From Synaphobranchus kaupii (lineage: Eukaryota; Chordata; Actinopteri; Anguilliformes; Synaphobranchidae): a stretch of 64,000 nt of DNA. A program made the position numbers and the translations under genes. The notes beneath the pieces are model-generated. The model did no database searches and was not told the origin of the DNA. It was given only the letters and a program-made list of their open reading frames with translations. The stretch is from assembly GCA_029718625.1 (NCBI GenBank), contig CM056387.1, forward strand, positions 39,160,332 to 39,224,331, in the 5' to 3' direction. Within the stretch, counting starts at the first letter, position 1; each line of letters begins with the position of its first letter. Positions 44,897 to 57,493 of the stretch are shown here, one piece after another.

Positions 44897-46944
44897 CACA
44901 CACACAAGCGCTTTATCTCCTGCCAAGGCCAACAGGGCCCAAGTTAATGTTTTGATTGAGAGATGTCGTTACAGTGAACAGGTTAGGCGAGACTGAGGCA
45001 GGGAAGTTAAAGGAACAGTGTGGCTTTAAATCAGCGACCGACGAGATCGGCTAAAACTGCGGTACTCGGAGAGAGACGGAGACGTAGACGGCAAACACGA
45101 CCCCGACACAAACTTGCGTTGCTCCCCCGACAGGTCGCTGAAGGTGCATCTTCGAGCAGACGACCGGAGGACGATCGCTAAAGTCTGAGCGCGAACGCAG
45201 ACCCAAAGCATGATGGGAATGTGTTGAGACAATTATGAGTGGAGCAGGGGGGGTTTAAGAGTGCATAGCCTTTTCGCAGCTAAGAATTTAATTGGATTAA
45301 ACAGACCAGATTGGAGTTTCAGGATTTCTCACTGTGTTTATGACACGTATTGGTGGCCTTGTGAGGACCGTCGCTGGGTTCAAGGCAGTGCAAGCCCACA
45401 CACACACATTTCAATCCCAACACTTCCCGGGACCTTATCAAGGACACAATCGGGACACAAACAACCCTATTAACGGGGACAGCCGTCGCGCGGTGACTTA
45501 CGAGGGGCCAGACCGGATCCGAAGTTTCACGGTGTCATTAAGTCCCGTTTCCGCCCACTTCTTTGTCTCGAAGACGAGGTCGCGACAGGCCGAAGCGGAG
45601 GAAGGGGACTCTCTCTGGGACTCTAAGTGCTTTAGGGTGGTCTCCTGTATTTCCTCACTGTTTAAGCAGCAGTCACATTATCTGGGGGCGGGGGAGGTTG
45701 GGAGGTGTTGAGTTATGGTCAGGGCTCTGTCCTTGCGCGGAGTTGAGGAGAACGGCGGAGAGACGAACGGGGGCTGGGAAGTGGGGGCGGCGGATGACCT
45801 TTATCTCGCGGCGTTCCCCGCGCGCGGTACGTCCTCCGCCACCCTCCCTCCCAGGGGAAGATTGAAGGTAATAGAGGATCTGGCGGTAATGTCCCGTGAT
45901 TAGCCACGCCTCCAGTTGGGAGGGGGACGATTGGGGAGGGGTCTGGGGGTGAGGGGCAGGGGTGGGCGTTGGCATTGGGACGGTTCCATTCCAAGAAACA
46001 GGAGACGTTCGCCACAGAGCTGGAACATTCGCGATCGCGCTATGCCGTAACTGCGGGGTGGGGTTCCTCATGCACTCACCCTGAATTAGTCACAACATAC
46101 AGTGTATCATGCTAGTGGTTACAATTTTTGGGGATTCAATTCATCCTGGAGAGGTTTTTAGGGGCAAAAAACACCCTGTATATAGCCAATACAGGACTGT
46201 AATCAATCAACATTTGTCTTCAACTTTGACCTTGAAGTGAATGGAGAGCGACAAATACCCTATTCTGGATTATCATCTCAGGGGAGCACATAGCGACTAA
46301 CGAACATATTTCGCCACCATTTGGACTCATATCATGGCCAGGTAACTACACAACCCAAGGTTCTACCAAAGTTCAGTTGTGCTTTAAGTGTTTTCATCTC
46401 CACCGATGCGGTTTGAAAAGTTCATTTTGGTGAAAGGCTAAACTAAACAAACTAATAATGAACATGAAATGCTAATTCAGCACTAAACCGTGAATCAAAG
46501 TTAAGGAACTAATCCAGTTCAGAGCGGCCGTAGCTGTCGGTATCGCGGACACTTCCCGCATAACCTCCCTTCCCACACACACACACACACTCACACGTAC
46601 TCACACACAGCGCTACAGGCCTGGTCCCTCTGGCAAACAGGCCCTTAGACTGGCCGCACTGTGGGACGGAGGCAATAAAACACAACCAATCTGAAGCAAA
46701 TGAGCTGGTATAGAAACGGGGTTTGGGGTTGGGGGCGTGGCGGGGTGGTTGTTGGGGGGGTGGGGCGGCAGGGGGTAGGGGGCAGGGGTGCTTTTTGGAG
46801 AAAGCCAGGCCTCAGGCTGTTATTATTTAGGCTGGGCTCTGGAACCGAGCCGCTGCTGTGCTGCTCCAGGTGAAATTTATGAAGTGTTAAGAATGTTCGT
46901 CATCATAGGGTCTGTCCCGCCCCTCTGGGGCCCCAATAACCCTG
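43694..46944. other. Unique DNA, no gene recognised
   Basis: 43790-43820 holds a short GGATGAACGCAGT duplication. 45680-46000 is GC-rich. 46573-46616 has CA runs. 46725-46795 is G-rich. No open frame resembles a known protein. Confidence 0.5.
44841..44907. repeat. (GCAC)n alternating purine-pyrimidine tract
   Basis: CGCGCG then about 13 GCAC units then CA repeats: 67 bp of strict purine-pyrimidine alternation, the pattern that favours Z-DNA. Confidence 0.95.
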
Positions 46945-47340
46945 ATGTATGAGCCCCGGTACACACGGGTCTGCCCCATCGTACCCCTACACACACACGC
47001 GCACACACAGCTCTGCCCCATCGTACCCCTACACACACACACACGCGCACACACAGCTCTGCCCTATCATACCCCTACACACACACACGCACACACAGCT
47101 CTGCCCTATCATACCAACACTCACACTCACACACATACACACACATGCTCTGCCCTATCATACCCCAACACACGCAGCTCTCCCCCTGTCCATACCCCAA
47201 CACTTACACCCACACACACGCTTACACACAGCTCTCCCCCTCTCAGCCCCAACACTCACTTACACAGAAATGCACACGTAGAAATACACTCACACACACA
47301 CACACTCACACACACATACACACGTATGCATAAACACACA
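46945..47340. repeat. CA-rich repeat with CTCTGCCCYATCRTACC units
   Basis: About five units of 41-48 bp, each CTCTGCCCCATCGTACCCCT followed by CA/GCGC runs, trail into plain CA-rich DNA after 47180. The 227-codon frame across it is not a gene. Confidence 0.9.
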
Positions 47341-48808
47341 CAAGCACGCACACAAACACAGTCCCCTCAGGCCTCAACACCTTCCCCAAACAACCTTCCG
47401 AACACCCCAGCGGACACACCCCGCCCCCGAATGGAAAAAAAAACAGCAGATGCCCTACCAGGGAAAGAGTGGAAAATGAAGCCAGGCTCCGTTCAGCTCA
47501 AAGAGAAGGCCCCACTGCGCCTCTATGTGCAACACTACCGCACACTTATTTTTATTGCCGGCATAAATATAACGAGCGTTCGCACACAGGACAAGGGCCT
47601 CAGACTTGTCAGAGCGTATTTTTTGTAAAACGGTTTATTGATAACTGGACTTTGAGAGCTCAGAACTGTAGGGTTTTATCCACGAAAACTGCGGCCTGTT
47701 GGAACGCTGAGCTCAAAGTCCGAGGGGCTCTTTTTTTAAAAAAAAGGAGACTGTGCAGAACGGAGAAGCCGGAGCAGCCAAGCGAAGCGACAGGCAGGGA
47801 GTTATTCCAAAGCACCCCCCACCCCACCATGCCGAGATTTCACCCTGGGATTACGCCATAATTCCGGCTCTTCCGTTCTCTCTGCCGTTTTTCAGAAGCG
47901 TCGGACCGCTAAAAGACGACGAGACCGATAGTGAGAGTGCAAGAGAGACCAATCCTATCCTGCAGAGAGCGTCAAAACCTACGGCTGTACATAAAAAAAA
48001 TAAAAGCGGAGGGACTAGACGACGCTTACAGCGTAGCCACGTTCGTTCGACAGGTATCCTTGCAAGGCAATTCGCCAGACTCCTGTGGAGTGGGTTATTT
48101 TTTATTGGAGGGGGGGTTTGGCTGAGCTCCCCGCAGGGGTGACCGTCCTGGGACAGCGATCCGCACTGGAACGCCGGGAATGCGCTCCTTTGATGTCCCG
48201 CTCCGGACCCGGCTGGCGCTGGAGTCTGTTTACAGCGCGGCCCTGATCCCGCTGAGGCCAGGCCGTGCCAACGCGCGGTAAAAACACCTCTATTTACATC
48301 TGAAAATAAACTCAGCCCCCCGTTCACGGCCCCAAACTCTCTGCTGGCCGATCAAGTCGGGACGGGCGAGCGTTAAAGAGCGGGACTTGAAAACCCCGCC
48401 TCCCGTAACGGCTCTCGTCCAATCCCTGGGGCCTGGGCTGTTTTCCTAACCAAAAAGATAAAGGCTGGGACTCACCCGTGTACCTCCTGCGCTTAGACGC
48501 TCGTTAACGCTTCCGGCAGGCCTTGGCTCGATGGGACAGCCCGCCACCACCCTGAGGAAAGGAGACACAGAATCCGTCAGGGGGGAAGGAGGGGGGGGAT
48601 GGGGTACAGGACGAAAACAAACAGGAACCAGCAGGACAAAGGCTATCGTTCACAACCTCTCGAGCTACGAGTCCACGGGCCCTTCTCATTATGGGCCTCC
48701 CACTGGGAATCCCCAGTCCGCCCCTGCCCCCCACTACAAAAAATAAATAAATAAATAAAAAATCTTTAAAAAAACAGTCAACCCTTTGTTGCATTTCAGA
48801 TAACTTCA
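47341..48808. other. CpG-rich unique DNA, no gene
   Basis: 47545-47580 (TTATTTTTATTGCCGGCATA) has Hox/Cdx-like motifs in repeat-free sequence. 48738-48765 is an (AAAT)n run immediately before the large array. No protein recognised. Confidence 0.5.
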
Positions 48809-51800
48809 TACATTTACCAATACCGGTCTCCCATGAGTATACCATTAGCTTAGCAACATGAGTATACCAGTAGCTTAGCGACATTTACCTATAACAGACT
48901 CCCATGAGTATACCAGTAGCTTAGCGACATTTACCTATAACAGTCTCCCATGAGTATACCATTAGCTTAGCAACATTTACCTATAACAGTCTCCCATGAG
49001 TATACCAGTAGCTTAGCGACATTTACCTATAACAGTCTCCCATGAGTATACCAGTAGCTTAGCGACATTTACCTATAACAGTCTCCCATGAGTATACCAT
49101 TAGCTTAGCAACATTTACCTATAACGGTCTCCCATGAGTATACCATTAGCTTAGCGACATTTACCTATAACAGTCTCCCATGAGTATACCATTAGCTTAG
49201 CAACATTTACCTATTACCTATAACGGTCTCCCATGAGTATACCATTAGCTTAGCAACATTTCCTTATTACCTACAACGGTCTCCCATGAGTATACCATTA
49301 GCTTAGCGACATTTACCTATTACCTATAACGGTCTCCCATGAGTATACCATTAGCTTAGCAACATTTACCTATTACCTATAACAGTCTCCCGTGAGTATA
49401 TCATTAGCTTAGCAACATTGACCTATTACCTATAACAGTCTCCCATGAGTATACCATTAGCTTAGCGACATTTACCTATTACCTATAACGGTCTCCCATG
49501 AGTATACCATTAGCTTAGCAACATTTCCTTATTACCTACAACGGTCTCCCGTGAGTATACCATTAGCTTAGCAACATTTACCTATAACAGTCTCCCATGA
49601 GTATACCAGTATCTTAGCGACATTTACCTATAACAGACTCCCATGAGTATACCATTTGCTTAGCAACATTTACCTATTACTGTCTCCCATGAGTATACCA
49701 TTAGCTTAGCGACATTTACCTATAACAGTCTCCCATGAGTATACCATTAGCTTAGCGTCATTTGCCTATAACAGACTCCCATGAGTATACCATTTGCTTA
49801 GCAACATTTACCTATTACTGTCTCCCATGAGTATACCATTAGCTTAGCGACATTTACCTATAACAGTCTCCCATGAGTATACCATTAGCTTAGCGTCATT
49901 TGCCTATAACAGTCTCCCATGAGTATACCAGTAGCTTAGCAACATTTACCTATAACAGTCTCCCATGAGTATACCATTAGCTTAGCGACATTTACCTATA
50001 ACGGTCTCCCATGAGTATACCATTAGCTTAGCAACATTTACCTATTACCTATAACAGTCTCCCATGAGTATACCATTAGCTTAGCGACATTTACCTATTA
50101 CCTATAACGGTCTCCCATGAGTATACCATTAGCTTAGCAACATTGACCTATTACCTATAACAGTCTCCCATGAGTATACCATTAGCTTAGCGACATTTAC
50201 CTATTACCTATAACGGTCTCCCATGAGTATACCATTAGCTTAGCAACATTTCCTTATTACCTACAACGGTCTCCCGTGAGTATACCATTAGCTTAGCAAC
50301 ATTTACCTATTACCTATAACAGTCTCCCATGAGTATACCATTAGCTTAGCGACATTTACCTATTACCTATAACGGTCTCCCATGAGTATACCATTAGCTT
50401 AGCAACATTTACCTATAACGGTCTCCCATGAGTATACCATTAGCTTAGCAACATTTACCTATTACCTATAACGGTCTCCCATGAGTATACCATTAGCTTA
50501 GCAACATTTACCTATAACGGTCTCCCATGAGTATACCATTAGCTTAGAAACATTTACCTATAACGGTCTCCCATGAGTATACCATTTGCTTAGCAACATT
50601 TACCTATTATCTATAACGGTCTCCCATGAGTATACCATTAGCTTAGCAACATTTACCTATAACAGTCTCCCATGAGTATACCATTAGCTTAGCAACATTT
50701 ACCTATTACCTATAATGGTCTCCCATGAGTATACCATTAGCTTAGAAACATTTACCTATAACAGTCTCCCATGAGTATACCATTAGCTTAGCAACATTTA
50801 CCTATTATCTATAACGGTCTCCCATGAGTATACCATTAGCTTAGCAACATTTACCTATAACAGTCTCCCATGAGTATACCATTAGCTTAGCAACATTTAC
50901 CTATTACCTATAATGGTCTCCCATGAGTATACCATTAGCTTAGCAACATTTACCTATTACCTATAACGGTCTCCCATGAGTATACCATTAGCTTAGCAAC
51001 ATTTACCTATAACGGTCTCCCAGGAGTATACCATTAGCTTAGCAACATGTACCTATAACAGTCTCCCATGAGTATACCATTAGCTTAGCAACATTTACCT
51101 ATAACAGTCTCCCATGAGTATACCAGTAGCTTAGCAACATTTACCTATAACAGTCTCCCATGAGTATACCATTAGCTTAGCAACATTTACCTATAACAGT
51201 CTCCCATGAGTATACCATTAGCTTAGCGTCATTTACCTATAACGGTCTCCCATGAGTATACCATTAGCTTAGCAACATTTACCTATTACCTATAACGGTC
51301 TCCCATGAGTATACCATTAGCTTAGCAACATTTACCTATTACCTATAATGGTCTCCCATGAGTATACCATTAGCTTAGCAACATTTACCTATTAACTATA
51401 ACGGTCTCCCATGAGTATACCATTAGCTTAGCAACATTTACCTATAACGGTCTCCCATGAGTATACCATTAGCTTAGCAACATTTACCTATTACCTATAA
51501 TGGTCTCCCATGAGTATACCATTAGCTTAGCAACATTTACCTATTACCTATAACGGTCTCCCATGAGTATACCATTAGCTTAGCGTCATTTACCTATAAC
51601 GGTCTCCCATGAGTATACCATTAGCTTAGCAACATTTACCTATTACCTATAATGGTCTCCCATGAGTATACCATTAGCTTAGCAACATTTACCTATTACC
51701 TATAACGGTCTCCCATGAGTATACCATTAGCTTAGCAACATTTACCTATAACGGTCTCCCATGAGTATACCATTAGCTTAGAAACATTTACCTATAACGG

Positions 51801-53725
51801 TCTCCCATGAGTATACCATTAGCTTAGCAACATTTACCTATTATCTATAACGGTCTCCCATGAGTATACCATTAGCTTAGCAACATTTACCTATTACCTA
51901 TAATGGTCTCCCATGAGTATACCATCAGCTTAGCAACATTTGCCTATAACGGTCTCCCATGAGTATACCATTAGCTTAGCAACATTTACCTATTACCTAT
52001 AATGGTCTCCCATGAGTATACCATTAGCTTAGCAACATTTACCTATTACCTATAATGGTCTCCCATGAGTATACCATCAGCTTAGCAACATTTGCCTATA
52101 ACGGTCTCCCATGAGTATACCATAAGCTTAGCAACATTTACCTATAACAGTCTCCCATGAGTATACCATAAGCTTAGCAACATTTGCCTATAACGGTCTC
52201 CCATGAGTATACCATAAGCTTAGCAACATTTACCTATAACAGTCTCCCATGAGTATACCATAAGCTTAGCAACATTTGCCTATAACGGTCTCCCATGAGT
52301 ATACCATAAGCTTAGCAACATTTGCCTATAACGGTCTCCCATGAGTATACCATAAGCTTAGCAACATTTACCTATAACAGTCTCCCATGAGTATACCATC
52401 AGCTTAGCAACATTTACCTATAACAGTCTCCCATGAGTATACCATAAGCTTAGCAACATTTACCTATAACAGTCTCCCATGAGTATACCATTAGCTTAGC
52501 AACATTTACCTATTACCTATAATGGTCTCCCATGAGTATACCATCAGCTTAGCAACATTTACCTATAATGGTCTCCCATGAGTATACCATAAGCTTAGCA
52601 ACATTTACCTATAACAGTCTCCCATGAGTATACCATTAGCTTAGCGACATTTACCTATAACAGTCTCCCATGAGTATACCATCAGCTTAGCAACATTTAC
52701 CTATTACCTATAACGGTCTCCCATGAGTATACCATCAGCTTAGCAACATTTACCTATTACCTATAACGGTCTCCCATGAGTATACCATTAGCTTAGCAAC
52801 ATTTACCTATTACCTATAACGGTCTCCCATGAGTATACCATAAGCTTAGCAACATTTACCTATAACAGTCTCCCATGAGTATACCATCAGCTTAGCAACA
52901 TTTACCTATTACCTATAACGGTCTCCCATGAGTATACCATCAGCTTAGCAACATTTGCCTATAACGGTCTCCCATGAGTATACCATTAGCTTAGCGACAT
53001 TTACCTATAACGGTCTCCCATGAGTATACCATTAGCTTAGCGACATTTACCTATAACAGTCTCCCATGAGTATACCATCAGCTTAGCAACATTTACCTAT
53101 TACCTATAACGGTCTCCCATGAGTATACCATCAGCTTAGCAACATTTACCTATTACCTATAACGGTCTCCCATGAGTATACCATCAGCTTAGCAACATTT
53201 ACCTATTACCTATAACGGTCTGCCATGAGTATACCATAAGCTTAGCAACATTTGCCTATTACCTATAACGGTCTGCCATGAGTATACCATTAGCTTAGCA
53301 ACATTTACCTATTACCTATAACGGTCTGCCATGAGTATACCATTAGCTTAGCAACATTTACCTATTACCTATAACGGTCTGCCATGAGTATACCATTAGC
53401 TTAGCAACATTTACCTATTACCTATAACGGTCTGCCATGAGTATACCATTAGCTTAGCAACATTTACCTATTACCTATAACGGTCTGCCATGAGTATACC
53501 ATTAGCTTAGCAACATTTACCTATTATCTATAACGGTCTCCCATGAGTATACCATAAGCTTAGCAACATTTGCCTATTACCTATAACGGTCTGCCATGAG
53601 TATACCATTAGCTTAGCAACATTTACCTATTACCTATAACGGTCTGCCATGAGTATACCATAAGCTTAGCAACATTTGCCTATTACCTATAACGGTCTCC
53701 CATGAGTATACCATCAGCTTAGCAA
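48809..53725. repeat. 4.9 kb minisatellite, about 100 units of 46 or 53 bp
   Basis: The basic unit is AACATTTACCTATAACAGTC, TCCCATGAGTATACCATTAG, CTTAGC (46 bp). A 53-bp form has an internal 7-bp duplication (CTATTACCTATAAC). The first 400 bp are all 46-mers. The middle mixes both. The last 500 bp are nearly all 53-mers and carry a private variant (GTCTGCCATGAG). Other variants (GCGACATTT, CATAAGCTTAGC, CATCAGCTTAGC) also form local clusters. The array is packed with in-frame stops, so no long frame exists. It begins next to (AAAT)n and ends abruptly in CpG-rich unique DNA. Confidence 0.97.
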
Positions 53726-54575
53726 CGGTACATGTTACAGAAAAGCCTAAAATGTTTCAAAGCAGTGCCGCTTCCCCCCCGGAGAGTGAAGCCCCTTCCG
53801 GGACTTTCCAGCCGTGTCCAGGGAGGTGTTTGTGGAACGCGTGCGCCCGATAACGGAGGAGCCAGGGCCCGGCCCCGTTTCGAAATCAGCTCACGTCGGG
53901 AGGCCCCCGCGCCACATTTTTTGCATAATTCCTCCCCGTCTGCTTTCATGAAAAGTGATTGAAATGTTCCCCTCAGAAAGAAGGGGGGGGGGGGGGTGCA
54001 AATGGCAGCGGCATTCCGGGGGAGGGAGAGCGGGTCAGGGGAGCTGTTAAAGAAAATGATCTCCCTCCAGAGGGGGAGACGAGGGGCGTCTGGTTGAAGA
54101 AAGCAGAAATCCTCCCTAATGCCGCGTACATCCACGTGGAGTCGGGGAAGGGGAGGCGGAGAGCTTGTGGGGTGAGAGGGGGGAGTGAGAACAGCCCCTA
54201 GACAAGCCTAATTTGTTCCTGAACACTTGAGGGGTCAAGAGGTGGCCGGTCAGCTGTGCGTGGGATGGCACGTCTAGCCTGACGAGGTGACAGGCGCGGG
54301 CGGAAGGTCAGAGTTCGGTGTGCTATAGATGAGGACACTCAGCCTGCCTGACCCTCTATTTTAGGGTCTTCGGTGGGAGGGGCTACATATCTCTAGCTAC
54401 ACTGATTGGATTAACGGCCAACAGACAGAGCAGAAGAGGGGGAGGGGGGGGGCTCTCCCAGCTGAGCGAGCAAACCAAAGCCGTACGAGACACAGGAAAG
54501 AAGGCCGTGGAAAAAAGGGACGTCAAATCATATTAAAAAGGCAGAGTGACATTTCCTAAGCTCATCGGAGCACAT
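53726..54575. other. CpG-rich unique DNA, no gene
   Basis: G14 at about 53983-53996. Open frames on both strands (up to 138 codons at 53719-54135) look compositional. Confidence 0.5.
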
Positions 54576-54811
54576 TGTGCTACGACTAGCCTGCTGCTAT
54601 ACAGGCTAGGCTATGCTACGACTAGCCTGCTACTATACAGGCTAGGCTGTGCTACGACTAGCCTACTGCTAATATACAAGACATGCTGTGCTACAACTAG
54701 CCTATTGCTAATATATAGGCCAGGCTGTGCTACGACTAGCCTGCTGCTAATATAAGCCAAGCTGTGCTATGACTATCTTACTGCTAATATAGGCCAAACA
54801 GTGCTATGACG
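54576..54811. repeat. 36-39 bp minisatellite, 6 copies
   Basis: The unit is TGTGCTACGACTAGCCTGCT followed by GCTATACAGGCTAGGC, decaying toward the right end. ACTAGCCTG and CAGGCTAG inside each unit are complementary, so each copy can form a small hairpin. Confidence 0.93.
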
Positions 54812-55096
54812 TCTTGTGATTTACTAAAACACATATCACAGTAAGTTATATGGGGCCACTTTTTAAAAACCTGACAGATTTTTTTCCTCTTCATTGGATT
54901 TAATATTTTTTAGTAAAAAGATAATTCTTGGTCGTTTATTTCTTGGGAGGCTGGGGTCGACCTCAAAAGGCTGTGGAGTAACAGTCTCTGGGGTCAGTCT
55001 CTTTATGTCTCATTCCACGGGGATGTTACCAGCAAGCAGGGCCTCCACTAACAATAATTACACTCATATGTCTTTCCTGCCAGGATTCATTTTATA

Positions 55097-55634
55097 TACA
55101 GTACTGTGCAAAAGTCTGTAAAAAAATAAAATCTGTAAATCGAAGATGCTTTCAAGAATAATTAAATGAAAAGTGTAGAAATATCAAACAATTGACTATA
55201 AACAGCAGTAAACAGTCAAAAAAGCATATCCAATCAATATTTGGTGTGACAACCCTTTGCCTTTAAAACTGCATAAATTGTAGGTACACTGACGTGCAGT
55301 TTTATAAGAAAATCAGCTGGTAGGTTGTTCAAAGCATCTTGGAGAACTTGCCACAGTTCTTCTGCAGACTTTTGGCTGATGCGCTTGCTTTCGATCTGTC
55401 CAAGTAATCCCAGACAGCCTGGATGATGCTGAGGTCAGGGCTCTGTGGAGGCCGTACCATCTGTTGCAGAACTCCTTGTTCTTCTTCTGAAGCTGAAGTT
55501 CAATTAATTTCTTGGAAAATGAAAGTTTTGGAAATCTAAAATTTACTCTTTTCTACTGACACACTAAGAGGACAAAAAATAAACATTTAAGAAAAAATGT
55601 ACTTAAAAAATCTAGACTTTTGCACAGTACTGTA
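55097..55634 (-). mobile_element. Internally deleted Tc1-like transposon (second family)
   Basis: The terminal inverted repeats are TACAGTACTGTGCAAAAGTC at the left and GACTTTTGCACAGTACTGTA at the right, perfect over 20 bp and each at a TA. At 538 bp, it has only the C-terminal transposase end left, antisense. Confidence 0.92.
55234..55457 (-). pseudogene. Tc1-like transposase, C-terminal remnant
   Basis: The minus strand reads PPQSPDLSIIQAVWDYLDR, then after a frame break near 55385-55400 SAEELWQVLQDALNNLPADF, KLHVSV and VLKAKGCHTKY before a stop at 55234. The usual PDLNPIE has become PDLSIIQ: the catalytic Glu position is Q. Inactive. The N-terminal two thirds are missing. Confidence 0.85.
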
Positions 55635-55647
55635 TATACTGTATATA

Positions 55648-55857
55648 TACAGTTGAAGTCATACACTTAGGTTGCAGTCATTAAAACTAATTTTTAACCA
55701 CTCCACATATTTCATGTTAGAAAACTATAATGTTGGAAAGTCAGTTAGGACATCTTCTTTGTGCATGTTTACAGACAGATTATTTCACTTTTAATTCACT
55801 ATAGCACAATTCCAGTGGGTCAGAAGTTTACATACACTAAGTTGACTGTGCCTTTAT
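55648..55857. mobile_element. Sleeping Beauty/salmonid-type Tc1 terminus, single end
   Basis: TACAGTTGAAGTC begins an IR/DR-type end. The outer direct repeat is at about 55651-55680 and the inner one (CAGTGGGTCAGAAGTTTACA) at about 55812-55845, with the characteristic spacer motifs ACCACTCCACA and GTTAGGACATCT between them. The inner part stops after GACTGTGCCTTTA, where another repeat begins. No second end or transposase was found. Confidence 0.92.
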
Positions 55858-55860
55858 AAA

Positions 55861-56045
55861 TGTTTTTATATTTGGTCACATATCCTTTGCATGCCATGAC
55901 TTCCTGATGTCTCTGACCCAACAACATCAAAAGACTCTTGATATCTTATTTTCTGGTGCTCTTACAAGCGATACTATAACGTCTCTGCATTGGGATCTCT
56001 ATGGGATCTCTATGGGATCTCTATGGGATCTCTCTAGTCCCACCC
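55861..56045. repeat. Foldback-arm family fragment
   Basis: It matches the left arm at 3800-3965 (TTTGCATGCCATGACTTCCT... through GTCCCACCCCCC). A 14-bp GGGATCTCTATGGG-type unit is locally repeated 3-4 times at 55991-56036, unique to this copy. Confidence 0.85.
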
Positions 56046-56805
56046 CCCCCATGTAGGTCCCGCTACCCACGAGAGCTCGAGAGCTAAAACGCCGGCCTCA
56101 TCAGCAATGTTCTTGTGTTCTATTACTTTCGTCTTACGGTGGTTTAAAAAATTTTTTTTTTCATAAACTGTCAAACCTAAACCGTCAAACTCCCCCCCCT
56201 CCATTGAGTTCTGGAGCTGCATTACCGCCTCCTTTTTTTGCCGTTTCTTCTCCAGCTCTGTTTGTTTTTATGTTTTTTTGGGCAGAAAGGGAGGGGGGGA
56301 GCCGAAGGGCAGCTGCAGTGGCGTGTGTGCCAGCATCGCACCGCGGCCAAAGCTCCCGAAACGCCGACGCTCCGGCCCGCACCGTTAGCTTGGCCCAGGG
56401 CCATCGTCTTAACGTCCCCCCATCTCTCTCTCTATCCCTCTCGCTCTCGTCCCGCGTGCGGGCGTGCGAGCATGCGCCTAACCGCCGTCTCTGCGCGCCT
56501 TGTTATTACCTCATCGTTGCGCTGTAATGACTTCTCATAAAAAGCCTCATTACTACTATGTAAAATGTCTGTCGTTTAGCGGGAGAGAGAGGCTCTTGCC
56601 AGAGAGGCTACCGTATTTGCAACCCCGTTTCAAGCCAGAGCGCGACGGGCTGCCGCGGTGAGAGGGACGCCGAACGGCGAGCTCTTTCAGCGGAGCCTCA
56701 TTCTGCCCCCTCCCTTAAACACCCCCCACCCCCCAATCCAAGCTCACCTGACTGGGCCTGTGTGTGATCCACTGCATCTCCTTGGGTTTGAAGCACATAA
56801 ATCTG

Positions 56806-56846
<41 letters not shown>

Positions 56847-57493
56847 TGTGTGTGTGAGTGAGTGGTGTGTGCGTCTGTGCAGGTGCGTGTCTGACAGAGT
56901 GCGTGTGTGTGTGTGTGTGTGTGTGTATGTGAGAGAGAAGTGTGTGTTTGTGGGAGAATGTGTGCGAGTGTGTGTGTGCGTGCAGTTGAATCTGCGTGAC
57001 TGAGCTAGGCAGAGCCAGGCGAAACATGGGCACTGAAAGGCACGGCCCACATTAGGGAGGGGGGGGGGGGCTACTTCCTGTGAAGGGCTGTGAAAGAGGA
57101 AACCACTTTCCTGTATTATGACACTTAAAGACAAAGCCCAAAAATACACTCCTGTGCTCAGCTCTTAAAGGGAAGGTGCATTCTCTTCCTGGTTTTAGTA
57201 TCTGAAATTCCCACAAGACAAAAAAAAAGAGCAGAGACGTAGGTTTTGTGAAAAGTCCCAAACCCCGCCCCTTGTCTGTATACATTCGTATTGCGACTCC
57301 GACAAATTATGCAAAAACATACATCATATCATGTGGGAAATTGTTTTACTAAGAACTTGGGAAAATCACATTTAAACCCTAAAATATGCATACTTCGACC
57401 AAAATTGCTAAAAAAATGTTTTACTTGAACCAGTATGGAACACAATTGAAAAGCACCAGGATGATATGAAAAGCTGAAGAATGTGTGTGGGCC
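56046..57493. other. Unique CpG-rich then TG-rich DNA, no gene
   Basis: 56425-56445 CT-rich; 56806-56990 interrupted TG repeats; 57057-57070 G run. At 57143-57175 a single AATACACTCCTGTGCTCAGC/TCTTAAAGGGA motif occurs that resembles the unit of the array starting at 57494. Confidence 0.5.

Noticed and set aside
45334..45711. 125-codon plus-strand frame
   Set aside because: Overlaps another open frame in a different phase, GC-rich composition, nothing recognised.
48809..53725. CRISPR-like array of regular units
   Set aside because: Units are contiguous without unique spacers, the genome is eukaryotic, and the period changes by internal duplication; it is a minisatellite.
53719..54135. 138-codon minus-strand frame next to the large array
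   Set aside because: CpG-rich composition, opposite frames equally open, no domain.
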